A stretch of DNA of 22,598 bases from Prorocentrum cordatum (Eukaryota; Sar; Dinophyceae; Prorocentrales; Prorocentraceae). The DNA is taken from NCBI GenBank assembly GCA_963575745.1, contig CAUYUJ010011500.1, positions 1-22,598 of the forward strand. The letters are read 5' to 3'. The notes below the pieces were generated by a model, which searched no databases, had not been told where the DNA came from, and worked only from the letters and a program-made list of their open reading frames with translations. Made by a program: the position numbers and the translations under genes. Shown here in pieces: positions 9,045-16,950 of the stretch (the first letter of the stretch is position 1; each line of letters starts with the position of its first letter).

Positions 9045-10545
9045 CGCTTTCCGTGCCTAACACAACGCGTGCCCCATCTGCTGTGCGACACCCTCTGCTA
9101 GGCAAGACCCTTCCCCATGTTGATGAAGAAAGAATCGCCGGACATGCCCCATCTGCTGTGCAACACCCTCTTCTGGGCAAGACCCCTACCGGAGAACCCC
9201 TCCCCAAGTTGATTAAAAGAGAATCCTTGGTGCGTGACGTGCCCCATCTGCTGTGCGGCACCCTCTGCTAGGCAGGACCCCTCCCCAAGTTACTAAAACA
9301 AGCCCTTGATGTTAGACGTGCCCCATGTGCTGCGCGGCGCCCTCTGCTAGGCAAGACCCCTCCCCAAGTTGATAAAAAAAGAATCATTGGTGCTAGACGT
9401 GCCCCTTTGCTGTGCGGCACCCTCTGCTAGGCAAGACCCACCCCCTAGTTGATTAAACATGAATCCTTGGTGCTAGACGTGCCCCATCTGCTGTGTGGCG
9501 CCTTCTGCTAGGCAATGGCCCTCCCCCAAGTTGATAAAAAATGAATCCCTGGTGCTAGACGTGCCCCATCTGCTGCGCGGCACCCTTTGCTAGGCAAGAC
9601 CCCTCCCCAGACGTGCCCCATCTGCTGTGTGGCACCCTTTGTTGGGCAATGGCCCTCCCCAAAGTGGTTAAACAAAATCCTTCGTGGTTGACGTGCCCCA
9701 GAATGCTGAACGGCACCTTCTGCTAGGCAAAACCCCTCCCCAGCTTGATTTAGAAAGAATCCGTGGTGCTAGACGTGCCCCATCTGCTGTGTGGCACCTT
9801 TTGTTCGGCAACGGCCCTCCCCAAGATTATTTAAAGAGTAATCCTTTGTGCTAGATGTGCCCCATTTGTTGTGCGGCACCTTCTGCTAGGCAAGACCCTT
9901 CCCCAAGTTGATGAAAAAAGAATCCTTGGTGCCAGATGTGCCCCTTTGCTGTGCGGCACCCTCTCCAAGGTGAGCCCCTTTGCTGCGCGTCACCTTCTGC
10001 TAGGCAAGACCCTTCCCCAAGTTAATTAAAACAGGATCCCTGGTGCTAGACATGCCCTTTTGCTGTGCGGCACCTTTGCAAGACCCCTCGCCAAGTTGAT
10101 TAGAAAAGAATCCCTGGTGCTGGACATGCCCCTTTGCTGTGCGGCACCCTCTGATAGGCAAGAGCCCTTCCCAAGTTTATTTGAAAAGAAGTATTGGTGC
10201 TAGGCGTGCCCCATCTGTTGTGCAGCACCTTCTGCTAAGCAAGACCCCTCCCCAAGTTGATTTAAAAAGAATCCTTGGTGCTAGATGTGCCCCTTTGCTG
10301 TGCGGCACCCTCTCCAAGGTGAGCCCCTTTGCTGCGCGGCACCTTCTGCTAGGCAAGACCCTTCCCCAAGTTAATTAAAACATAATCCCTGGTGTTAGGC
10401 ATGCCTTTTGCTGTGCGGCAACTTATGCTAGGCAAGACCCCTCGCCAAGTTGATTTAAAAGAATCTTTGGTGCTAGGCATGCCCCTTTGCTGTGCGGCAC
10501 CCTCTGATAGGCAAGAACCTTCCCCAAGTTCATTAAAAAGAATCA
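9045..10545. repeat. Array 2: about 81-bp satellite
   Basis: About 18 diverged copies of a unit containing, in order, GTGCCCCATCTGCTGTGCGG, CACCCTCTGCTAGGCAAGAC, CCCTCCCCAAGTTGATTAAA and GAATCCTTGGTGCTAGAC. Spacing is mostly 79-81 bp, with some truncated or extended units (75 and 95 bp near the left edge). The unit contains stop codons, so no long frame results. Confidence 0.93.
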
Positions 10546-10690
10546 TGAGAGCAAAAAAGAAAGCCCGGTGAGCCCCTGGAGCCTCCTGGGGCCTCCTGGA
10601 GCTCACCGGGGCTTCCTGGGGCCTCCTGGTGCTTTCTGAGGTTGTCTTTGCCCCTCCGGGTGCCTCCTGGAGCTGTCTTGGCTGTTTCTT
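10546..10690. repeat. CCTGGGGCCTCCTGGAGC junction repeat
   Basis: Short irregular repeats of GGGGCCTCCTGGAGC form the junction between arrays 2 and 3. They resemble the reverse complement of the dispersed CCCAAGAGGCC family. Confidence 0.6.
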
Positions 10691-11502
10691 GGGGCGCGAA
10701 TCCTTTGTGTCAAACGTATGTGCCAGTAGATTGGCCTTCTCTTGGGGCGCGAGTCCATTGTGTTTCGCGCATGTGCCACCAGATTGGCCTACTCTTGGGG
10801 CACGAATGTTTAGTGTTTACGCGCGTGCTTATATATTGGCCGTATCATGGAACGCGAATCCTTAGCGTGTTACGTGATGCCTCGAGATTTGCCTTCTTCT
10901 GGGGCGCGAACCCTTTGTGTCTTACACATGTGCGTATAGGGTGGCCCTCTCCTGGGGCACGAGTCCTTTGCGTTTCGCGCGTATGCCTTTAGATTGGCCC
11001 TTTCCAGGGGCGCGAAGCTTTAGTGTTTTACGCATTTGTTTATAGATTTGCCTTCCCCTGGGGCACGAGCCCTGCGTGTTTTACTTATGCGCCTATGGAT
11101 TTGCCCTCTCCTGGGGCACGCACCCTTCGTGCTTTACGCATGTGTATATAGATTCGCCCTCTCCTGGAACACGGATCCTTCGTGTCTTACGTGTGTGCAT
11201 AGATTGGCCTTCCCCTAGGGCACGAATCCTTTTGTGTCTATCGTATGTGCCAATAGATCGGCCTTCTCTTGGAACACGAATCCTCTCAGTGTTTTACATA
11301 TGTGCCTATAGATTGACCCTCTCCTAGGGCGCGAATCTTTCGTGCTTCACGTGCGTGCTCATTGAGTGGTCGTATTATGGGGGACGGATCCTTAGCGTGA
11401 TTGGCCCTCTCCTGGGGCACGATCCCTTTCCAGGGGCACGAATCTTTCGCATTTTACGTAATTGCTTATAGATTTGCCCTCCCCTGGGGCACGAACCCTG
11501 CG
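10690..11502. repeat. Array 3: 53-54-bp satellite
   Basis: About 15 copies of a unit containing CTTGGGGCGCGAATCCTTTG, TGTTTTACGCATGTGCC and TATAGATTGGCCTTCTC. Spacing between successive GGGGCGCGAATCC motifs is 53-54 bp. It shows no obvious similarity to arrays 1, 2 or 4. The switch to array 4 at about 11503 is abrupt. Confidence 0.92.
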
Positions 11503-13015
11503 AAGCGTCACGAGCTTCACCGGGCGTCAGTGGAATAGAGGCTTCAGGCCGAATAGAGGCTTCACGAGCTTCACCGGGCGTCGGGGGAATAGAGGCTTCA
11601 GGCCGAATAAAGGCTTCACGAGCTTCACCGGGCGCCGGGGGAATAGAGGCTTCAGGCCGAATAGAGGCTTCCCGAGCTTCCACGGGCGTCAAGGGAATAG
11701 AGGCTTCAGGCCGAATAGAGGCGTCACGAGCTTCACCGGGTGCCGGGGGAATAGAGGCTTCAGGCCGAATAGAGGCTTCACGAGCTTCACTGGGCGCCAG
11801 GGGAACAGAGGTTTCGGACCGAATAGAGGCGTCACGCGCTTCACCGGGCGCCAGGGGAATAGAGGCTTCAGACCGACGAATAGAGGCTTCACGAGCTTCC
11901 ACGGGGCGTCAAGGGAATAGAGGCTTCAGGCCGAATAGAGGCGTCACGAGCTTCCACGGGCGTCTGGGGAATATAGGCTTCAGGCCGAATAGAGGCGTCA
12001 CGAGCTTCACCGGGTGCCGGGGGAATAGAGGCGGCCGAATAGGGGCTTCACGAGCTTCACCGGGCGCCAGGGGAATAGAGGCTTCAAGCCGAATAGATGA
12101 CTCACAAGCTTCACCGGGCGCCAGGGGAATAGAGGCTTCAAGCCGAATAGAGGCTTCACGAGTTTCCACGGGCGTCAAGGGAATAGAGGTTTCAGGCCGA
12201 ATAGATGCTTCACGAGCTGCACCAGGCGCCAGGGGAATAGAGGCTTCAAGCCGAATAGATGCTTCACGAGCTTCAACGGGCGTCAAGGGAATAGAGGCTT
12301 CAGGCCGAATAGAGGCGTCACGAGCTTCACCGGGCGCCGGGGGAATAGAGGCTTCAGGCCGAATAGAGGCTTCACGAGCTTCACTGGGCGCCGGGGGAAT
12401 AGAGGCTTCAGGCTGGATAGAGGCTTCACGAGCTTCAGTGGGCGTCAGGGGAATAGAGGCTTCAGACCGAATAGAGGGTTCACGAGCTTCACTGGGCGTC
12501 AGGGGAATAGAGGCTTCAGGCCGAATAGAGGTTTCACGAGCGTCACCGGGCGCCTGGGGAATATAGGCTTCAGGCCGAATAGAGGTTTCACAAGCTTCCA
12601 CGGGCGTCAAGGGAATAGAGGCTTCAGGCCGAATAGAGGCGTCACGAGCTTTACCGGGCGCCAGGGGAGTAGAGGCTACAGGCCGAATAGAGGCGTCACG
12701 AGCTTCACCGGGCGCCAGGGGAATAGAGGCTTTAGGCCGAATATTGGTTTCACGAGCTTCACTGGGCGTTAGGGGAATGGAGGCTTCAGACCGAATAGAG
12801 GCTTCACGAGCTTCAGTTGGCGTCAGGGGAATAGAGGATTCAGGCCGAATGGGCGCTTTTAGGGTCGCTACCCCACCAGTGCGTCGCAACTCGTAGGCCG
12901 AATAGAGGCGTCACGAGCCGAATAGAGGATTCAAGGGAACAGAGGCTTCAGGCCGAATAGAGGCTTCACGAGCCTCACCAGGCGTCAGCGGAATAGAGGC
13001 ATCACCGCAGCTCCT
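11503..13015 (-). repeat. Array 4: 54-bp higher-order repeat of the array-1 18-mer, inverted
   Basis: The 54-bp unit reads, on the minus strand, as three 18-mers: GTGAAGCCTCTATTCGGC, CTGAAGCCTCTATTCCCC and TGGCGCCCGGTGAAGCTC. Two share the GAAGxxxCTATTC core with array 1. About 27 copies are present, with a roughly 45-bp non-repeat insertion at about 12858-12900. The outermost monomers next to 13020 are of the exact array-1 type (GGAATAGCGTCTTC). Minus frames giving 18-residue repeats (EASIPLTPVEAREASIRP) at 11909-12889 and 11375-11902 stay open because 54 is divisible by three. A plus frame is open as well, so I do not call a gene. Confidence 0.93.
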
Positions 13016-13019
13016 TGGG

Positions 13020-13069
13020 GGAATAGCGTCTTCAAATAGCGTTTTCGTCGCCGGCTCGAACTGGGACCC
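13020..13069 (-). repeat. Right 50-bp terminal block of the composite element
   Basis: This is the reverse-complement partner of 7935-7984, with about four mismatches. Outside it lies a short G/C spacer and then the right-hand AT tract. Confidence 0.85.
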
Positions 13070-13088
13070 CCCCGGGTCAGGCCCCTCC

Positions 13089-13127
13089 CTTGTATATGTA
13101 TATATATATATACATATATCCATATGC

Positions 13128-13197
<70 letters not shown>

Positions 13198-13205
13198 GCG
13201 AATAT
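13089..13205. repeat. AT microsatellite
   Basis: TA repeats with TATATGCGAATAT at about 13122-13136 and again at 13193-13206. It mirrors 7826-7917. Confidence 0.9.
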
Positions 13206-13349
13206 GGGTGGGGGTCCCGGGGCCCCCAAATTGCACAGATTTGTCTTCCGGCCGCTTCGGGCCTGTCGGGGGCGCCAGAACGCGTCAAAGGAAGGGAACG
13301 GGGGCGACGAGAGGGCCCGAGAGACGTCCAAGAGGGCGCCAAGATGGCC
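13206..13349 (+). repeat. Left part of dispersed CCCAAGAGG-family copy, split by the retrogene
   Basis: GC-rich sequence ends GACGTCCAAGAGGGCGCCAAGATGGCC. The family continues at 15266 with GGGCGCCAAGATGGCC and CACGAGCGCCCCAAGAG. The retrogene therefore interrupts one pre-existing repeat. Confidence 0.6.
13334..13349 (+). repeat. Target-site duplication, left copy
   Basis: GGGCGCCAAGATGGCC lies immediately before the first leader base and is identical to 15266-15281. Confidence 0.8.
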
Positions 13350-13371
13350 TCCGTGGCCATTTTGGCTCAAG
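13350..13371 (+). other. Dinoflagellate spliced-leader (DinoSL) relic, full length
   Basis: The 22 nt end GCCATTTTGGCTCAAG and differ from the DinoSL consensus only at position 6, where the consensus CCGTAG reads CCGTGG. It is not an SL RNA gene, because no splice donor (GT) and no SL RNA intron follow. Leader relics come next instead. Confidence 0.92.
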
Positions 13372-13386
13372 CCATTTGGGCCCAAG
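13372..13386 (+). other. Truncated spliced-leader relic 1
   Basis: CCATTTGGGCCCAAG matches the last 15 nt of the leader (CCATTTTGGCTCAAG) at 13 of 15 positions. It lacks the first CCGTAG, as expected when the AG inside an old leader served as the acceptor for a new trans-splicing event. Confidence 0.85.
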
Positions 13387-13400
13387 CCATTTTCGCTCAG
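13387..13400 (+). other. Truncated spliced-leader relic 2 (oldest)
   Basis: CCATTTTCGCTCAG matches the leader 3' part with one substitution and one missing A. It is followed by the original 5' UTR. Confidence 0.8.
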
Positions 13401-13478
13401 TCAGGTGTGATTTAGCATCTTTCCGCTTGGAACCGTCCCACGTGTAGCATATGATTTCTTTGACAACTCGCTCTCGTC
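13401..13478 (+). other. 5' UTR of the retrogene
   Basis: These 78 nt separate the last leader relic from the first ATG of the GT10 frame (13479). In-frame TGA codons at 13452 and 13461 exclude an upstream start in that frame. Another ATG at 13451 in a different frame gives only a short peptide. Confidence 0.6.
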
Positions 13479-15020
13479 ATGCTACGTCAATGGACGCACC
13501 GCTGTCTTGCCGTGGTGCAGGTAGCAGCAGTATGTGGACTGCGCCTGGATGCAGGAATTCCATGTCGCAGCGCGGCGTCGCCCTTCCAGGCTTGGGCGCT
13601 GTCCCCTCCGATTGAAGGCGAGCCCCTCTTCTTGGGCAGATTTGAGCCGCCAGCTAAGTACGCAGATCGGCCGGGCGAGCGCTCGCCCAACCACATCAAA
13701 GTCGGATGTGACGCAACAGAACCTCACGGTCACATGTGCCAGGTCTTTGCCGGCACCTTCACGCGCGCGGTCTTTCCGAGCAGTGATACTGAGATCATAC
13801 CAGGACCTTCGAAGAGAAGCCACGAGGCCGATATAGCTTTTTCCAAACGTAACGGACACAGCCGACGGTCTTTGCATGCCTGCGCGTCGCAGGGATGAGA
13901 TCCGGAGCCCTTCCAATCACTCCCCCGGTTGGTCCTCTGATGGGGTAGATTGGCCTCCGAACGGGACCGTTTCTTTGCACAAGGCAAAGCGGCCCTTCTG
14001 TGTTTGCCGAGAGTGCGAGCCAGCACGCGAGAGCTCCGTGGCTGAAAGGTGCGATGTGTTCATAACTCACTTTAGCAACTTGCGGTTCGAGTCGAGTGAG
14101 TTTCAGTGCCCCGTCGTTCACATGCCAGAATCCTTCCGTGATTTCGGCTTGCGTTGGTTGAGTTCGCCTCAGGACCTCACGTTTGACCGTGACGAGGACG
14201 ATGCTGCGTTGCAGCCGCTCTCAACAGTTTGCCAAACGAGCCGGTTGAATAAAAGCAGGTTCATGGCATTCATGCACGGGGCATGTTGGAAAGACCATTA
14301 CCCAACAGCTGATTTCTGGCTGCGCGTTGCGTTGTTTGATGAGGTCGCTGAAGGTTACGCAAAAGCACCAGAAGCTCTGGGTTACTGTAGGGGTCGTAAA
14401 GATCAGCCTGTGGAAGCTCAAAACATTGTGACGCAAAAGCTGACTGAATATGGCGTGTCGCATCAATTCGCAGCTACTTCGCTGACGAGGCCGTACTGGC
14501 ATGGGAGCCATTCAAGTTTGCAGTAGTGTTCCAAAACACACATGAGCCTGGTGCCGTGCAAAAAAAGATCGTGCACGCGTGGTTGGCAAGAGCGGTGCCT
14601 GTTTATTTTGGACCCTCTGATGTTTTGACGGACTACAATCCCGATAGCTTCATAGATTGTGGGTTTGACCATTTGGATTCGAAGCTGGACCAGATCTGGG
14701 CTCTGCAACAAAAAATGGAGGACAAGCTTGCGGTCCCAGGGATTCCAGGTGACCGCCAGTACGAGGAGGAGTCCTCAGAGTTCAAGCAGATTGTGAAGTT
14801 CACGAGGGAACTATTTTTCAGCGATTTCCAGCAGTGCCTGAAGAAAATCAGAGCAGTCGACCAGGACGAAAAGGCCTGGGCGCGCATGGTCCATACGCCA
14901 GTCTTTAATAAGGGCAAGTCGATAAAAGACTCCGTCTTTGACGTGGAAGTTTATGCACAGCGCTTTCGCGAAGTCCTTCTATCTGCCAGTAGTTCGGTCA
15001 TCCCTTCTGACTCGGAGTGA
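13479..15020 (+). pseudogene. GT10 alpha-1,3-fucosyltransferase-like retro(pseudo)gene, two frameshifts
   Basis: GT10 enzymes transfer fucose from GDP-fucose to glycans, usually in the Golgi. The C-terminal segment shows the GT10 donor-binding region: FKFAVVFQNTHEPG, then KKIVHAWLARAVPVYFGPSD, then NPDSFIDC. Upstream, RFMAFMHGACWKDHY and ALFDEVAEGYAKAPEALGYC fit the family's central segment. The N-terminus from 13479 has a possible signal or anchor stretch (CLAVVQVAAVCGL). Total span is about 513 codons, somewhat long for the family. The frame changes twice: near 13834-13840 (stop TAG at 13834; ADIA in one frame, LFPNVTD in the next) and between 14448 and 14526. The shifts compensate (+1, then -1), returning to the first frame. 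The usual FEN motif reads FQN, and the usual (T/S)EK reads QKK. Frameshifts plus altered donor-binding residues suggest a processed pseudogene. Assembly error or short unusual introns are alternatives. Confidence 0.7.
13837..14526 (+). other. Middle frame of the GT10-like gene
   Basis: This is the open segment between the two frameshifts, from LFPNVTDTADGL through PGWSSDGVDWPPNG, CDVFITHF and PVVHMPESFRDFGLRW to EALGYCRG. The last conserved residues of this frame fall near 14475. After that the family resemblance continues in the other frame (ADEAVLAWEPFKFAVV). Confidence 0.65.
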
Positions 15021-15257
15021 GTGAAGCGCACCCGTCCTCTCTGCTGTAGGGGCGCACGTGTGTCATGACAGGCTGATCGGACGCAGGCACAACACGCTGG
15101 ATGCTCTCTCTTCGTACGTTCTGTTGTCGGCGCACTCATCTGTCATCGCGCTAAGCGCGATGCAAGTCGATTTTTTAGCCAGTGCCTTCATATATGGCGT
15201 CTCATGTGGCTGTTCGTGCCAGAGCATGTTTCCAGCCACACAGGCGGTTGTTCGTTC
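15021..15257 (+). other. 3' UTR of the retrogene with a perfect hairpin
   Basis: Non-repetitive sequence between the stop codon and the A-run. It contains CATCGCGC (15144-15151) and its exact complement GCGCGATG (15155-15162) with a TAA loop. No AATAAA is present, which is usual for dinoflagellates. Confidence 0.6.
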
Positions 15258-15264
15258 AAAAAAA
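15258..15264 (+). other. Poly(A) remnant
   Basis: Seven A residues followed by C and then the right target-site copy. It is short, so it has probably been eroded. Confidence 0.6.
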
Positions 15265-15265
15265 C

Positions 15266-15860
15266 GGGCGCCAAGATGGCCCACGAGCGCCCCAAGAGAT
15301 CCCAAGACCGCACACGAGTGTTTCAAAATTGGTCCAACATGGCTTGAAGACAGCCCAAGAGGGCTTCAAGACTGCCAAGATGCCCTCAAAAGGACTCCCA
15401 CGAGGAATTCAGGAGGCGACGCAAGTAGTTGTTTTCAATTGTTTTTGCAGGTTTGTCGTGTTCTCGCTGTTTCCTGCTTCCGACGGTCCAAGACAGCCCA
15501 AGAGGCCTCAGAAATTAGCTTTAGACGGCCCAGGAGGCACCCAAAGAGGGCGCCACGACGGCGCAAGAGAGCCTCAAGGCGGCCCAAGAGCGACCCAAGA
15601 TGGCCCAAGAGGCGCCCAAGGCACCTGGGAGGCCCCAAGAGGCTCCCAACAGAGCCACCCAAAACGGCCCCCAAGAGGCCTCCAAAATTGCCTTCAAGAG
15701 GCCCCCGGAAAGCCTCCAACGAAGTCCAAACGAATTTCCAAGAGGCCTCTAACCCACAACCCAGGCACGGTGGCGGGATGGGCCGAAAACCACTCGACGG
15801 TCCAAGACGGCCTCCAGACGGCCAAAAAGGCACCCAAGATACACACGAGGCCTCCCGAGG
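15266..15860 (+). repeat. Dispersed CCCAAGAGG-family repeat, copy B
   Basis: It starts with the right target-site copy (15266-15281) and continues as irregular GCCCAAGAGGC units. A core lies at about 15428-15490 (CAATTGTTTTTGCAGG, GTTCTCGCTGTTTCCTGC). A second conserved block at 15751-15797 (ACCCACAACCCAGGC...) matches 18630-18676 in inverted orientation at 41 of 47 positions. Open frames on both strands reflect the repeat. Confidence 0.7.
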
Positions 15861-16120
15861 CTGCAGAGGCTGACGCTTCGGGACAACAGGATCGGAAAAC
15901 GAACGAGGATCGAGCTGAAAGGATCTGGCCTGAGTCGACTGCCCGTCAGGTGGGGATTCCAGTGGCAATTTGACTCGGACTGACGCGCACAGACTCTACA
16001 TGTACAGCGAGAGAGGGGGGGAGGGGGGTGGAGAGGGAGAGACAGTGAGAGCCTGGCATGGATGAGAGAGAGAGAGAGAGAGAAAGAGACTGTGGCGGAG
16101 TAGGGAGAGAGAGGAGAGAG
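15861..16120. repeat. Spacer ending in GA-rich simple repeat
   Basis: Mixed sequence to about 16010, then GGGGGAGG/GAGAGGGAGA-type sequence and a clean GA run at about 16062-16090. No gene seen. Confidence 0.7.
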
Positions 16121-16149
16121 TGTATTCGCGGCCCATTCGTTGCAAGCTT

Positions 16150-16410
16150 GCACAAACCAGATGTTTCGAGGCTTCTAAGACTCCGGTGGATGGCTCTCGC
16201 AAGTGCCCACCATTCAGGAATTGTCCGTTGTGCGGGACTCCTGCGACTCCTGTGCACGGCTCGCGTCAATTCACACAACTCTCGGTGGCTGTCCGTTGCA
16301 CAGGATCTCTGAGACTTGTTTGCAAGGCCCGCGCCAATTCGCACCAGTCTTTGGTGTTGTCTGTCTGACAAGGCTTTTATGCAGCGCCAATCTTGCCAAT
16401 TCGCGACCAC
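16150..16410. repeat. 68-bp tandem repeat, three to four diverged copies
   Basis: GTCCGTTG occurs at 16223 and 16291, and the related GTCTGTCTG at 16359, each 68 bp apart. The units share CTGCGACTCCTGTGCACGGC-like and GCGTCAATTCACAC-like segments. A minus-strand frame (15946-16524) stays open across it, but I recognise no domain. Confidence 0.75.
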
Positions 16411-16469
16411 GGCCAGAATAAGATAGGATGCGCCAAAGAGCGATGTCCAGGTTGTGAGAAAAAAAAGAT

Positions 16470-16795
16470 ACACACGAGGCCTCAAAGAGGTTTCCCCAGA
16501 GAGCTCGAAGAGGCCAAAAAACAAGGTTTGCCCTCAGGCGTTTGATGAATTGTGGCGTTTCCGCCTGTACCGCTTCCCGACGCTGAAAGACGCCCCAAGA
16601 GGCCCCGAGGATCGCCCGAAGACGGCCCAGTAGGCTTCAAAAACGCCCCGAGGCGGCCCCAAGACGGCATCAAATTGGCCGAAGAGACGCCGGGAACGTG
16701 AGCCGAGAACCCGAGATCTTCGCCCCAGGAGACCCCAAAAGGTCCCCAAGAAGCCCCAAAGAGCCCCCAAACAGGCCCCGAGGATATTGAAACAA
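16470..16795 (+). repeat. Dispersed CCCAAGAGG-family repeat, copy C
   Basis: The core at about 16536-16595 (TTTGATGAATTGTGGCG, TACCGCTTCCCGACGCTG) is followed by GACGCCCCAAGAGGCCCC units. The layout is the same as in copies A, B, D and E. Confidence 0.65.
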
Positions 16796-16856
16796 GAATC
16801 CACCTTTTTGCTGTCTGTCAAGTTCGCCTACTTGCGGACAAAAAGACACATCCCAT

Positions 16857-16950
16857 GTCGTCCTCCTCCTCCTCCTCTTCCTCCTCCTGTTCCTCCTCCT
16901 CCTCCTCTGCGGCCTCCTCCTCCTCCTCCTCCTCCTCCCCTCGGGGAACC
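16857..16950. repeat. TCC trinucleotide microsatellite
   Basis: Runs of CCTCCTCCT with few interruptions. Pyrimidines are on the plus strand. Confidence 0.95.

Larger units (their letters stand above)
7826..13205. mobile_element. Foldback-like composite element with inverted satellite arms
   Basis: Each end carries an AT microsatellite followed inward by a 50-bp block. The left block (7935-7984) and the right block (13020-13069, reverse complement) agree at about 46 of 50 positions. Inward of each block lie related tandem arrays in opposite orientation. On the left the 18-mer has core GAAGACGCTATTC. On the right, in reverse complement, a 54-mer is built from 18-mers with core GAAGCCTCTATTC. 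The interior holds two unrelated arrays (81 bp and 53-54 bp). Long terminal inverted repeats made of short tandem repeats around a middle domain are the hallmark of foldback transposons. The assignment is inferred, since I see no transposase and no target-site duplication in the AT-rich flanks. The alternative is simple inverted duplication of a satellite edge. Confidence 0.5.
13334..15281 (+). mobile_element. Processed retrogene insertion (spliced-leader retrocopy) bounded by 16-bp target-site duplication
   Basis: The order of parts is a 16-bp direct repeat (13334-13349), a DinoSL-like leader (13350-13371), two truncated leader relics (13372-13400), a 5' UTR, a GT10-like coding region (13479-15020), a 3' UTR, an A7 run (15258-15264), one C, and the identical 16-bp repeat (15266-15281). 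This is the structure expected when a mature trans-spliced, polyadenylated mRNA is reverse transcribed and inserted by a retroelement machinery. Stacked leader relics are known in dinoflagellates from repeated cycles of retroposition and re-trans-splicing (established knowledge). No reverse transcriptase is present in the window, so the machinery acted in trans. The direct repeat is a motif of the host repeat family, so chance recurrence is possible, but its exact position at both ends argues against it. Confidence 0.85.

Noticed and set aside
12858-12900. Telomere-like TTTTAGGG in the array 4 interruption
   Set aside because: A single occurrence with no tandem array, so chance is the simpler explanation.
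11375-13360. Long minus frames with an 18-residue repeat (EASIPLTPVEAREASIRP) in array 4
   Set aside because: The 54-bp period explains them. The plus strand is also open, and the frame is lost at indels within the array.
13350-13400. SL RNA gene
   Set aside because: The leader is followed by more leader relics and not by a GT donor and SL RNA body.
14526-15020. Separate downstream gene starting at 14526
   Set aside because: The apparent start is a GTG inside the conserved GT10 motif, and homology continues upstream in the same frame to about 14475. It is the C-terminal part of the broken GT10 gene.
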